NCBI GenBank assembly: GCA_018105865.1 | Contig: CM030836.1 | Location: forward strand, 4,521,491 to 4,585,490 | Length of the DNA: 64,000 nt | Direction: 5' to 3' | DNA from: Metaphire vulgaris | Taxonomy: Eukaryota > Annelida > Clitellata > Crassiclitellata > Megascolecidae | In this document: positions 26,701 to 33,543 of the stretch, one piece after another | How the letters are laid out: every line of letters begins with the position of its first letter | How positions within the stretch are numbered: the first letter of the stretch is position 1 | The notes under the pieces: model-generated | What the model was told of the DNA's origin: nothing | Databases searched by the model: none | What the model saw: only the letters and a program-made list of their open reading frames with translations | Program-made: the position numbers and the translations under genes

Positions 26701-29700
26701 ACAATGCCACCTACCTTATAAGGGCAAGCAGTTTGCAGGAAAGCCATGTAGCAACCACATCTTAGACAACTTTTGGGATGGTGCAGCAGTAAGATTGAAT
26801 GCAAGTTGCATAGAATGTCAATACACACTCCTTGTGGCTGTCATAATTCTTTAGCCAATAATAATTTCTGCTAATCATTAAGTCATGATATGATGGACCC
26901 ATATAATTCAAGCATGGATCAAAATGCACTTATTTGCAACATTATATGTAGATCTTTGTCTTCAATTCCTCATCATCATCATGTTCTCTGTTCTGGGACA
27001 GGTTCAGGGCTCCATTGTTTCCATTCCTCTCTGCGACTTGCTTCTTCTTTGATTTCTGCATAGGTTATGTGATGCTGTGTATCTGTTTTTCATCATCCAG
27101 TCCAATAGCATCCTCCTTGGTCTTTCTTCTGTCTTTCTTCCTGATATACTACCCTCAATTACTGTCCTAAGCAATGTTTCTCCTCTTAGTATGTGTCCAA
27201 TCCAGTTCCTCTGTCTTTTTTGATGGTGCTGATTAACTATCTTTGTTCGTCCATCATCTGTAGTACTTTTTGCACTTCTAGTACACCCTTGTCCGTCCAA
27301 TTGACATTTTCCATTCTTCTCCATATCCACATCTCGAATGCTTCCAACTTTTGTATGTCCTTCTTCTGGAGAGTCCAGGTCTCTGAGGCATATAAAGTGA
27401 CACTCCATATCAACGTTTTTATCAGTCTCTTCTTTAGTTCTCTATTTAGCCCTCCTCTTACCAGTTCTCCTCTGTCCAAAAAGGCTTGTTTTCCCATCGC
27501 TATTCTTCTCTTTATCTCCTCCTGGCATCTCAAATCTTCTGTTATTAGGCTCCCAAGGTAGCAGAATTGTGTGACACTGATGAAAGTGGGGTTACCACTG
27601 AAAAATTTTAGCTACAGAGCTTTAAAAAATTTTTGGGAGGGTGCTATTTTAGGCCGTAAAGTGGACCTTACCCCCAAATTTTGTTTTGTTTTGTACGGAT
27701 GGTTAGAAAGAGGAATAAAAAAGCTAAACAATGGTGCATACTTCATCTTCTTAGCTCTTATATATCCTGAGATATCGCAATTTTTTTTAAACAGAATTTT
27801 CTTGCAATTCGTAGCCAATACAAGTTTTCGTTTCGACAAAGGTGTTCAGGTTAGACTTGATGTATCTTTACCAAATGTTGCACGATTTTCAAACTTTTTG
27901 ATTTATTTTGTTCCTCTGACATCCCCCTACAACTGTACTGCTGACGAAAGTGGGGTTACCGCTGAAAAATTGTAGATACGGAGCTTTGAAAAAAATTTGG
28001 GGGAGGAGGTGCTATTTTAGGCTGTACAGTGGACCCAACCCCCAATTTTTTTGTTTTGCTCGGATGGTTAGATAGCGGAATAAAAAGGCTAAACAATGGT
28101 GCATACCCTCATCTTCTTAACTCTTATATAGCCTGAGATATAGCAAATTCAAAAAAATATATAGCAAATTTAAAACGTTACAATTTTCATTTCTGAAGAA
28201 CGTTTTCCCAAAAATTAAATTCCCAGTACGGTGACGGCGTCTGAAAATTTAATCCCCGGTGAAGAGGTTAAGAAAGGAGCCAGACATCAAGCATCTTTTG
28301 ACTAAAGCATCTTTAAATACCAGTAGACACAACATGGCTTAACGTTGTAATTCATTAGGAAATGTGTTTCTTTACCAAAATTCTTTGGAAAATTGCATTG
28401 ACTCGCAGAGAAGTTGACTCTGCGGTTTTAAGCAAATTTTAAGGCATAAATTTCTCGACTTATCTGCAATTATATACAGCATGTTTTGACTTTGCATTTT
28501 GCCAAGGTTAATATTATTTAATAAGGCGATCTTATATTGTATTGTATTGTATTGTATTACTTAGCTAGTGTTTGCATCATTTTTCTAAACAGCTAAGAGT
28601 TCAGTTACAGATTTCTATAAAATTTCAAAGTATCAGTCATTTAGTGATGATCTAAAATTTAGAAAGTGCTTCCGAAAGAGTCAATGCAAGACATATTACT
28701 ATGCTAACCTTAGATGATAATTAATATAATCATTTCTATTCCCTGGATTTTAAGTAGTTTCACTTCTTATTGGATTCTATTGCATTGTCTCAACTGTCTG
28801 AACTTTATGCAAATTTCTGGAAATAACTGTTACTTAACTAAGTTAAGTGCCATATCTGTTTCAATATTATACAGAAATTGTAGTTAGAATTTAAAGTAAA
28901 CCACTAATGCAGACATTTTATGAGAAATATTTGATCTTCTTATGTTTACTTTCCATGAAGAATTTACTGACAATTACCATAGCTATTGATAATGGCTTAA
29001 ATAATTTCAACAGGCCTAATAATTCAATACTTGTTTTAAACTACTCTCATAGAAGTGTCCTTAAGATTGACAGTCCAACAAGAGCAGATCTTGAGAGTTC
29101 AGCTATGTAGAGGACCTGCTTCTGACACATCAAATATTTAACACTTGACATCAAAACTGGAATACTTCAAATAAACAATATAAAACCATCAGCTGAATTA
29201 CCATAAACAGCAACGCCCACAGCCTTATCTGTCAGAATTCAGCCAGTCTAACTTTACCATGAATACACATTTCATTTAGCAAACATTCTAAGGAGCAAAA
29301 ATAACTCAACTCAAAACCAATGTTCATGCACCCACACCACAGATCCCTTCGGATTTAATTAGCCTGCATGAATGACCCACCCACCTTTGGCTATAACTAC
29401 TTCATTCTAAGATTAAGCGCCTAGGAATAAGGAGCCACTTCAGTGCTGCTTTTTAAAATGCTGTAGAAATTGACAATATTTTACTTACTTACAATGTTCC
29501 CTCTAAGCTGCGCGGCTGCGCACATGACAAGAAAATGCCGTGCAGCAGTTTCCAAGGTTCCACCGTGCAGTGATTTTGAGTTTAAAATAACACTGATTTA
29601 GTTGTTGTCTTGGGTGGTGACAAGTGAAAAAAATCAGGTACTCAGGCATGAAAAGGTGCTGCTCAGGCACAATACTCTTCCGCACACACTCAAAAAAATT

Positions 29701-30868
29701 AGAGGAAACATTGCTTGCTTACTTACTTGCTTACAACAGTCTATTAAGAGGACCCGTAGCTAGGCCTATTCGAAGTTGACTACTACGCTGTAGTAGGCAT
29801 AGGAATAATAGGACTTCCATTGTAATCAATGGACCATCACAAACATTTGAAGACGGAATGTGGACCTGATTCAAAAAAGTCTCACTATCTCTGCTCTAAT
29901 TCCTCCACTTTTCTTAGCATAATCTCCTTTTCTATGGGGTTATTGGTTCACATTATGTGTTCAAAATACCTAAGTTTCTGTATCATCATTTTAGCTTCTA
30001 ATATAACCTCTGGTTGGATTTCTTCTGTGATGGAAATATATTTGTTCTTTTTGCTGTCCATGATACTCTCATCATTTTTCTCCAACACCACAGTTCAAAG
30101 ACATCTATTTTCCTTCTGTCCTCTATGAATTCCGGCAACTTAGAAGTGATCAGAAATTGAATGAAGAGAACACAAGCAGAGATACTAAACACAAGCAAAC
30201 TGAGAGGGACAGGAGCTGGACATTTCAAATCAGACAATTACTGAATATGCTGCTCAAGAAATGAAGACAGAAGAGAGAATAGTGTAGCATTGAATGACTG
30301 AAAGGAGAAATTACAAAATCAGTCATAGGATACCATCCCATAAATAATTGCAGATTGATCAACTTAAGACTAAAAGGTATTTTAAAGTAACAACTACAAA
30401 AAAAAAGTTTGTTAAGAAAGTCAGATCAGAAGTTGTCAACAAGACATGTTTGTACTACTCACAAGGGGTTTCCACAAATTCAAGCCCTGTAACCAAATTT
30501 TACTAGGAGTTATATGATTATGCTTCCCTAGAAGCCTCACAATTCTAGAATATTTTCAAATTAACCTTTACAATATATTAAAATACAATCAGTCACTGTC
30601 CTAAGGTTTATCCTAAGACTATTTCCAATGAAATTTACCTGGCTATAACATACTCAATACAACACGGGCTTTAAGACGCAAAGCAGAAACAAGACATATA
30701 ATACAGAATAAAATGTAATTTTCCATAATTATACTGACCTGCAACTCGAAGAACGGCCCTGTCAGCTGGGTCCAACTGTAAAACACTCAGTGGTAAGTGG
30801 AAATCCGATTGACTGAAGCTAAATGCACCACACCACGAATGTCTGTCTAAATCTCTGCTATCCATCAT
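7024..30868 (-). CDS. MACF1/DST: Spectraplakin (MACF1/dystonin/Short stop family), 5' part of gene, five exons
   Basis: Spectraplakins are giant cytolinkers that bind F-actin through an N-terminal pair of calponin-homology (CH) domains and microtubules through their C terminus. Five minus-strand exons at 30739-30868, 26242-26303, 19617-19709, 19233-19310 and 7024-7116 join in compatible phases (1, 0, 0, 0) into one reading frame. It encodes a leader, CH1 ([34 protein letters not shown]) and the CH1/CH2 junction ([24 protein letters not shown]). The 62, 78 and 93 bp exon lengths agree with what I recall for the plakin actin-binding domain. The rest of CH2, the plakin domain and the rods are not in the window, so the gene continues past position 1. 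CH1 has some non-consensus residues (see the 19617 and 19233 exons). Identity is strong; whether it is the MACF1 or DST orthologue is undecided, since invertebrates usually have one copy. Confidence 0.9.
8133..9266. mobile_element. TA-flanked TIR element of the TACTGTATTT family, with internal minisatellite
   Basis: TACCGTATTTCATGCACATA at 8131 faces TATATGCTTGAAAATACAGTA at 9248-9268 in inverted orientation. TA duplications lie on both sides (8131-8132, 9267-9268), as in Tc1/mariner-type insertion. No transposase is encoded. A tandem array occupies the right third. Confidence 0.7.
8890..9248. repeat. 30-31 bp minisatellite, about 11 degenerate copies
   Basis: The unit is approximately AGAATTYGCTAAYGAAAGCR + CTAAATAACT. 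Units vary by substitutions and 1-6 bp indels. The array lies wholly inside the TIR element. Confidence 0.85.
10425..10758 (-). mobile_element. SINE/LINE 3'-end relic
   Basis: The minus strand holds AAGGCGCTATAGAATCCAC followed by a (TTAC)n tail (10425-10440), the GGCGCTATA-type 3' terminus seen elsewhere in the window. Upstream sequence is not identifiable. Confidence 0.4.
10759..11064. mobile_element. hAT-like MITE, 306 bp
   Basis: The ends CAGTGGTGTAGCTAAGG and CTGGCTATGCCACTG are inverted. A perfect 8-bp target duplication GTTTGACA lies at 10751-10758 and 11065-11072. It contains CTTTTTGCTTGTCAG at 10981. Confidence 0.9.
11073..11805. other. No gene or clear repeat recognised
   Basis: AT-rich intronic sequence of the spectraplakin gene. 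Confidence 0.5.
11810..12070 (-). mobile_element. CR1/L2-like LINE 3' end
   Basis: The minus frame 11886-12068 ends [22 protein letters not shown], the C-terminal signature of CR1/L2-type LINEs. It is followed by the tail GCGCTATATAAA (near 11845). A second copy of the same terminus is at 39540-39690. Confidence 0.75.
12330..12940 (+). pseudogene. hAT-superfamily transposase relic (TTF-type zinc-finger N-terminus)
   Basis: Plus-strand frames give [53 protein letters not shown] and [11 protein letters not shown]. These match the N-terminus of the hAT/ZMYM-like TTF zinc-finger proteins (NGP-Q-, FPCKLF, WKHLS-RLKEHE-S-SH). No catalytic region is recognisable and frameshifts are present. Confidence 0.6.
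12945..13311. other. No gene recognised
   Basis: Intronic. It contains a local near-repeat of GACCTCCCAC (13120-13170). Confidence 0.4.
13438..13800. repeat. About 165-bp tandem repeat units with GA microsatellites; third unit at 18244-18420
   Basis: Units start TCTATTCAGAAACC (13438), TCTTTATTCAGTAACCC (near 13599) and TCTATTCAGAATCCTG (near 18244). Each runs through GTGGCTGCCTGCAGAGAG-like sequence into (GA)n, then TTGCCTTGAATTGGAAGG. The third copy lies beyond the LINE, suggesting the LINE and captured DNA entered the array. Confidence 0.7.
13836..14179 (+). other. Likely 5' untranslated region of the endonuclease LINE
   Basis: Non-repetitive sequence between the GA-rich array and the zinc-finger ATG. 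Frames here resemble nothing known. The element's 5' border is not defined. Confidence 0.35.
14180..17185 (+). pseudogene. Non-LTR retrotransposon ORF: zinc finger, RT, C-terminal zinc knuckle and restriction-like endonuclease; frameshifted
   Basis: From ATG 14180: an N-terminal zinc finger ([26 protein letters not shown]), then a break at TGA 14395. RT follows: [58 protein letters not shown]. The catalytic loop reads [10 protein letters not shown] where the family has YLDDG. A CCHC-type knuckle (CAPHLCCCG then HGLSC) leads to a restriction-like endonuclease ([19 protein letters not shown]). The frame shifts near 15190, 16110 and 16690, and a TGA sits at 15146 where CGA would be expected. Domain order is that of R2/R4/NeSL/HERO-type, single-ORF elements; the clade is not settled. 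No 28S rDNA target is seen. Confidence 0.85.
17255..17495 (+). pseudogene. NDUFV2: NDUFV2 (complex I 24-kDa subunit) N-terminal fragment
   Basis: NDUFV2 is a mitochondrial [2Fe-2S] subunit of NADH dehydrogenase. The translation contains [64 protein letters not shown]. This matches the family order VHRDTPEN, ENxKRxExI, NYPEGHKAAAVLPVLDLAQ and GWLPIS. Similarity stops after LPIS, before the cysteine ligands, so no working subunit is encoded. Substitutions at normally fixed sites (H-K to L-E, D to T) indicate decay. It lies about 70 bp after the LINE ORF, in the same orientation. Confidence 0.8.
17506..17588 (+). pseudogene. RPS19: RPS19 first coding exon, captured with its splice donor
   Basis: Ribosomal protein S19 is a 40S subunit component. 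From ATG 17506 the translation is [18 protein letters not shown] then [10 protein letters not shown]. It aligns with the RPS19 start (VTVKDV---EFVRALAAFLKK). The match ends at AAAAA followed by GTCAGT at 17589, phase 2. That is the position and phase of the first coding-exon boundary in human RPS19 (after c.71, from memory), so this looks like genomic DNA, not a processed copy. Nothing further of the protein is present. Confidence 0.65.
17589..18180 (+). other. Open but unrecognised sequence after the RPS19 exon, ending in CACCCCCT-type repeats
   Basis: The frame stays open to TAG 18123 without recognisable domains. If the RPS19 exon is genomic, part of this may be its intron or another captured fragment. 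At 18085-18165 the motif TGCACCCCCTGGAAA repeats three times. Confidence 0.4.
18420..19016 (+). mobile_element. CR1/L2-like LINE C-terminal fragment
   Basis: The frame 18476-18994 is open and reads [60 protein letters not shown] and [10 protein letters not shown], the standard C-terminal region of this LINE group. It is followed by (AAT)n(GAT)n at 19017-19047, probably its 3' tail. Confidence 0.85.
19233..19310 (-). CDS. MACF1/DST: Spectraplakin exon 4 (end of CH1), 78 bp
   Basis: The acceptor TTGATTTCAG precedes CCAAGAGAAAG; the donor GTAAGTTCAG follows GGC at 19233. The 26 codons read [16 protein letters not shown] followed by [10 protein letters not shown], matching the family [23 protein letters not shown]. 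The length is the canonical 78 bp and the exon is phase 0 at both ends. It lies only 59 bp beyond the right end of the 13.3-19.2 kb TIR element, so the insertion just missed the splice site. Confidence 0.9.
19617..19709 (-). CDS. MACF1/DST: Spectraplakin exon 3 (CH1 core), 93 bp
   Basis: The acceptor TTATTTTAAAG lies just before 19709 and the donor GTGAGTGAC begins at 19616. The 31 codons include [20 protein letters not shown] followed by LSHQTF. Family members normally have [21 protein letters not shown], so DGH has become NGL and the Gly after LS is His. These substitutions are unusual for so conserved a core. They could mean relaxed constraint, a divergent lineage, or sequence error. Confidence 0.9.
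19720..20360. other. No gene recognised
   Basis: AT-rich spectraplakin intron. Confidence 0.5.
20366..20400. repeat. (GTGA)n microsatellite
   Basis: A GAGTGAGTGAGTGAGTGAG run that fades into related GA-rich sequence to 20470. Confidence 0.9.
20718..20773. repeat. (AAT)n microsatellite
   Basis: About 18 uninterrupted AAT units. Apparent ORFs across it (poly-Asn, poly-Ile) are artefacts. Confidence 0.95.
21228..21640. mobile_element. Possible DNA-transposon remnant
   Basis: It starts with GGGACTGTCCATTAATTA and has G-rich runs and a copy of the hAT-type internal motif (TCTGACAAATAAAAAAGG near 21409). The opposite end was not found. Confidence 0.3.
21641..22629. other. No gene recognised
   Basis: AT-rich intron. 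A short palindromic AAT/ATT cluster lies near 21635-21670. Confidence 0.5.
22630..22870 (-). mobile_element. RTE-like LINE 3' end
   Basis: The minus strand reads [16 protein letters not shown], near SPKGRPK, then the 3' tail ATGATGATGATGAC (22643-22657). A 5'-truncated copy. Confidence 0.7.
22905..23153 (-). mobile_element. RTE/Jockey-like LINE C-terminal fragment
   Basis: The minus frame 22938-23138 reads [20 protein letters not shown] and [12 protein letters not shown], the usual LINE C-terminal block. It is bounded on the right by the Tc1 element. Confidence 0.7.
23156..24740 (-). mobile_element. Tc1-like transposon, one end recognised
   Basis: The left terminus CAGTGGTGTGAAAAAGTCTT at 23156 is preceded by TA. 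No inverted copy was seen to the right, where the next element (24743) begins, so the far end is lost or highly diverged. It carries the transposase described separately. Confidence 0.75.
23483..24490 (-). pseudogene. Tc1-family DD34E transposase, N-terminus disrupted
   Basis: The intact frame 24262-23483 holds the catalytic triad: [11 protein letters not shown] (D1), [12 protein letters not shown] (D2) and [11 protein letters not shown] (E). There are 34 residues between D2 and E, the Tc1 spacing. The DNA-binding part lies upstream ([30 protein letters not shown]; 24380-24490) but is separated by stops near 24350. The catalytic half is well preserved, so the copy is fairly young, but no full-length protein is encoded. 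Confidence 0.9.
24743..25092. mobile_element. TA-flanked TIR element of the TACTGTATTT family, 350 bp
   Basis: TACTGTATTTGCACGATTAT at 24741 faces ATAATCGTGCAAATACAGTA ending at 25094. The inverted ends extend about 27 bp (to TACCCGCA). TA duplications are on both sides. Four 20-bp tandem units lie at 24915-24995 (AGCGCTGACGGGGTGCCAAG and variants). Confidence 0.9.
25095..26235. other. No gene recognised
   Basis: AT-rich intron up to the exon 2 donor. Confidence 0.5.
26242..26303 (-). CDS. MACF1/DST: Spectraplakin exon 2 (start of CH1), 62 bp
   Basis: The acceptor GTTAAAAATAG precedes ATGAAAGAG, and the donor GTGAGTAG follows at 26241. Read in phase after the upstream G, it encodes [20 protein letters not shown], the diagnostic opening of the plakin CH1 domain. 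The length of 62 bp equals the corresponding vertebrate exon as I recall it. It ends in phase 0. No frameshift or stop is present. Confidence 0.92.
26304..26960. other. No gene recognised
   Basis: Spectraplakin intron 1, AT-rich; no repeat identified. Confidence 0.5.
26965..27572 (-). mobile_element. RTE-like LINE C-terminal fragment
   Basis: Two overlapping minus frames read [38 protein letters not shown] and [20 protein letters not shown], with RRMLLDWMM after them. The 3' side ends at ATGATGATGATG (26968-26982). Confidence 0.85.
27574..28267. mobile_element. piggyBac-like non-autonomous element, one end; two internal units
   Basis: The right end, read inward, is TTAACCTCTTCACCGGGGAT (TTAA 28268-28271), matching the ends at 31158 and 43545. 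The inside is a direct duplication of about 375 bp: AAGTGGGGTTACC at 27586 and 27949, each followed by AGGCCGTAAAGTGGACC-like sequence and a CTCATCTTCTTA block. The left end is truncated at the LINE fragment. Confidence 0.65.
28275..29480. other. No gene recognised; contains (TATTG)n
   Basis: AT-rich. ATTGTATTGTATTGTATTG lies at 28540-28560. Confidence 0.5.
29492..29713. mobile_element. hAT-like MITE, 222 bp
   Basis: The ends CAATGTTCCCTCTAA and TTAGAGGAAACATTG are inverted. Target duplications are CTTACTTA (29484-29491) and CTTGCTTA (29714-29721), one mismatch. Confidence 0.85.
29865..30140 (-). mobile_element. RTE-like LINE C-terminal relic
   Basis: The minus strand has [20 protein letters not shown] and, in another frame, [20 protein letters not shown]. 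Short and frameshifted. Confidence 0.65.
30739..30868 (-). CDS. MACF1/DST: Spectraplakin exon 1 (start codon and leader before CH1)
   Basis: The exon starts at ATG 30868; an in-frame TAA lies immediately upstream, so translation can begin here (a second ATG follows directly). It encodes [12 protein letters not shown], a serine/phenylalanine-rich stretch, then [12 protein letters not shown]. It ends at 30739 in GTTGCAG followed by the donor GTCAGT. The final G (phase 1) joins AT of the next exon to make Asp, giving RVA-D-ERD. The [10 protein letters not shown] leader directly before the CH1 [13 protein letters not shown] motif is what I recall from arthropod Short stop isoforms. No promoter was recognised upstream; this may be one of several alternative first exons, as is usual for spectraplakins. 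Confidence 0.8.
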
Positions 30869-31157
30869 TTAGTACACAATGATGAACTTGACCACGGAAC
30901 TCTACAACAACAGAAAAACAACATCCATGACAGTCATCTTACCAACAATACTACAAAGCTGGAAAACATCATATGTTGCAAAAGCAACACATTTTGCAAG
31001 CACAAAATTTAAATCAATTCTAACCAAGTATCCACAGTGGACACTTGACTGTTTCAGAGGATATCAAATCAATCGTCAACCTCTTATAATATCTGAGGCA
31101 TCCAGACATTGACAGCATGACATTTCTGTGGGCTTAAACTAGGGCTGCCCATATTAA

Positions 31158-31928
31158 CCCCTTTACCGGAAGTGACGAGAATCCTCACCCATCATTATCA
31201 CTCATTAGGTGGCAGTGATGAGAATATTCATCATCAACTTTCCAGACTGTTTGTTAGCCAGCAACCCTGAATATTCTCACCCAAAATATAAATAATGGCT
31301 TCAGTAGCCAGTTACTAGCCAAATATAATCAATATACCGAGTACTATTGACAATTATTTAACAAAACTCTGCATTTTCCACCCAACCCCATGAAAAGTTG
31401 GTAGTGAAGAAGGCTAAACAATGGCGTATACCTCATCTTCTTAGCTCTTATATAGCCTGAGATAAAACAAATTGAAAAAATTACAAAACTTTCTCAAAAT
31501 TCATCGCTAACTTCTGTTGCGACGACTTGTTCGGGTTAGAATTGAATAATCTTTACCAAATGTTGACCGATTCTCAAACTTATTGATTTATTTTGTTCTA
31601 CCGACATCCCCTACAACTTAGCTGTTCACCGAAGTGGGGTTACCACTGAAAAATTTTTGCTACGGGGCTTCTAAAAAAATTTTTGGGAGGGGTCTATTTT
31701 AGGCCGTAGAGTGCACCCTACCCCAAAATTTCTTTGTCTGGCACAGATGGGTAGAAGGAGGAGTAAAAAAGCTAAACAATGGCATATTCCTCATCTTCTT
31801 AGCTCTTATATAGCCTGAGATATAGCAAATTCAAAAAAATTACAGTTTTCGTTTTTGAAGAACATTTTTCCAAAAAATAATTCCCGGTACGGTGACAGCG
31901 TCTAAAAATTGTATCCCTGGTAAAGGGG
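31158..31928. mobile_element. piggyBac-like non-autonomous element, 771 bp
   Basis: TTAA (31154-31157) and TTAA (31929-31932) flank inverted ends CCCCTTTACCGG and CCTGGTAAAGGGG. Internally it has the AAGTGGGGTTACC...CTCATCTTCTTAGCTCTTATA block, partly duplicated (near 31410 and 31630). Confidence 0.85.
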
Positions 31929-31949
31929 TTAATGTTGTTCAGCAGACAT

Positions 31950-32675
31950 GTCACACCTGCCAGCTTTTTCTCAATTTTTTCTCAGTAAAATTCCATGAAT
32001 GGCTCTTTCTCTTATGTGATGTATCCCAGGTTTCCCGATGGAGAGACCAGCAGTAATCTCCCATCATGTTTACATCCCAATGGCCTTGGTGTCGTTTATC
32101 CATTTCTTTAATATCTTGGTGAAACCACTCACCTTGCGCTTCACTTACTGATCCAAGATTTTCTGGGGAAAAATTCAGGTGAGAATGTAAAACTTATAGC
32201 TTCAGAATCATATTGCACCCAAGTTTTTCAAATGTCTTTGACATGGTGTCAACTATATTTTTGTAATCAGGGTCTTTCTCATTTCCAAGAAACTCAAAAT
32301 TACTTGTTTAAATGCACTCCAAGCATCTTTTTCTTTTGATGTCATCATCTGGTCCTGGAGAAGTTTTCGCATGTCAGGACCAACAAAGACACCATTAAAC
32401 TTTGCTTCTGATAAGTGAGGAAATTTTTGTATAGGTACTGAAATTAAGTTTCAGATTTTGTGAGTGCTTTGACAAATTGCTTCATGGGGCCCAATTTTAT
32501 GTGTAATGGTGGAAGCAGCACATTTTCGGGTCTACCAAACTTGTGTGCACAATCATTTTGCTTCCTGGTTCAAGGTTTCTTCATTTTGGCCATATTTTCT
32601 TGGTCCAATGTAGATCCCGTGCCCTACTGTCCCATTCATAAAGAAAGCAAAGAAATTTAGTAAAATCGCTCTGCT
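31950..32675 (-). pseudogene. Fragment of a dispersed TE-like protein family (WDVNMM motif)
   Basis: Minus-strand pieces read YEWDSRARDLHWTKKIWPK, FEFLGNEKDPDYKNIVDTMS, LHSHLNFSPENLGSVSEAQ, FHQDIKEMDKRHQGHWDVNM then MGDYCWSLHRE. I know these blocks from multi-copy animal proteins of unknown function, probably transposon-derived. Stops interrupt the frame. Confidence 0.65.
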
Positions 32676-32779
32676 GTCAGTGACATACTTGAAACTTTCA
32701 AGTCACCACAGTGAATCCACTCGAGATTGTGATATTTAATCTTTTGTAATACAAGTTGAAAATTGTCATAGTAATGTCA

Positions 32780-33165
32780 AGGCAATGAAGAGTATAAGTT
32801 AGTATTGTCAATGTCATGGCTTCTGAAGGAGTCTGTGGATTTGGTCGCTCCGTATCTAGTGGCTCTCATGACCACCTCTCTACGAACAGGTGAATTCCCG
32901 GCCATGTGGAAACAGGCCGTGGTCCTTCCACACCTTAAGCGGCCAGGTCTAGACCAGGCAGACCATGGCAGTTTTCGCCCAGTCTAAAAAAAAACCGTTT
33001 CTTTCAAGGCTGGCGAAGAGACTGGTTAACAACAGGCTTGTTTCCTACCTGAATGTGAATGGTCTGCCGAAAAATCAATCTGCTTACCGCCAGGGACACT
33101 CGACGGAAACACCGGTCCTACGGATTGTCAATGATTTGATCGAATCGGCGGCCAGTGGGGTCAAT
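32780..33165 (+). mobile_element. CR1/L2-like LINE RT fragment
   Basis: The two plus frames 32805-32987 and 32965-33243 read YLVALMTTSLRTGEFPAMWK, QAVVLPHLKRPG, then SRLAKRLVNNRLVSYLNVNG, LPKNQSAYRQGHSTETPVLR and IVNDLIESAASG, the N-terminal RT motifs of the group also seen at 18420. It is frameshifted near 32970. Confidence 0.85.
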
Positions 33166-33243
33166 GACTTTATACACCTTCAAATCCCAAAATCTAGGGG
33201 TCGACTTATACTCGGATCGACTTTATCGCGGTATATACGGTAG
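33166..33243. mobile_element. MITE terminus (ATAAGTCGACCCC type), single end
   Basis: Read inward from 33242: TACCGTATATACCGCGATAA, then GTCGACCCC. This resembles the TA-ended families elsewhere in the window. No partner end was seen nearby. Confidence 0.45.
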
Positions 33244-33543
33244 CTAGTTGTAAAGGAAGTTTGTATTTATTATTATTATTTTGTTAAGTCCTGAGAGTGT
33301 CAAGAAGTTAGTCTGCTTAAAAGACTGGTCAAAATCTTTTGAGTGAGTGAAGTGGACAATTACAGTAATTATATTTTTTCTGGCAAAATAAAAAATTAGA
33401 AAATCAAACTACTTAATCAGAAGATTAAATTCTACTGTCATTTTGTTGCCATTTTAGTTGTTTTGTAAGTATTAATTAATTGTTCATTATTGTAAGATTA
33501 ATCATCACACAAATCATTAATCGTTAACAGCCCTAGTTTAAAC

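Larger units (their letters stand above)
31140..33535. mobile_element. hAT-like element, 2.4 kb, carrying nested insertions
   Basis: TAGGGCTG at 31140 faces CAGCCCTA ending at 33535. The right subterminal GATTAATCGTTAACAGCCCTA is the common hAT TAGGGCTG end. Target duplications are GCTTAAAC (31132-31139) and GTTTAAAC (33536-33543), one mismatch. It contains a piggyBac-like element, a TE-like ORF fragment and a LINE fragment, but no hAT transposase was recognised. Confidence 0.7.

Noticed and set aside
27571..27975. 134-codon plus-strand ORF
   Set aside because: Lies in the piggyBac-like repeat block that recurs at 31 and 43 kb with different stops; not conserved as protein.
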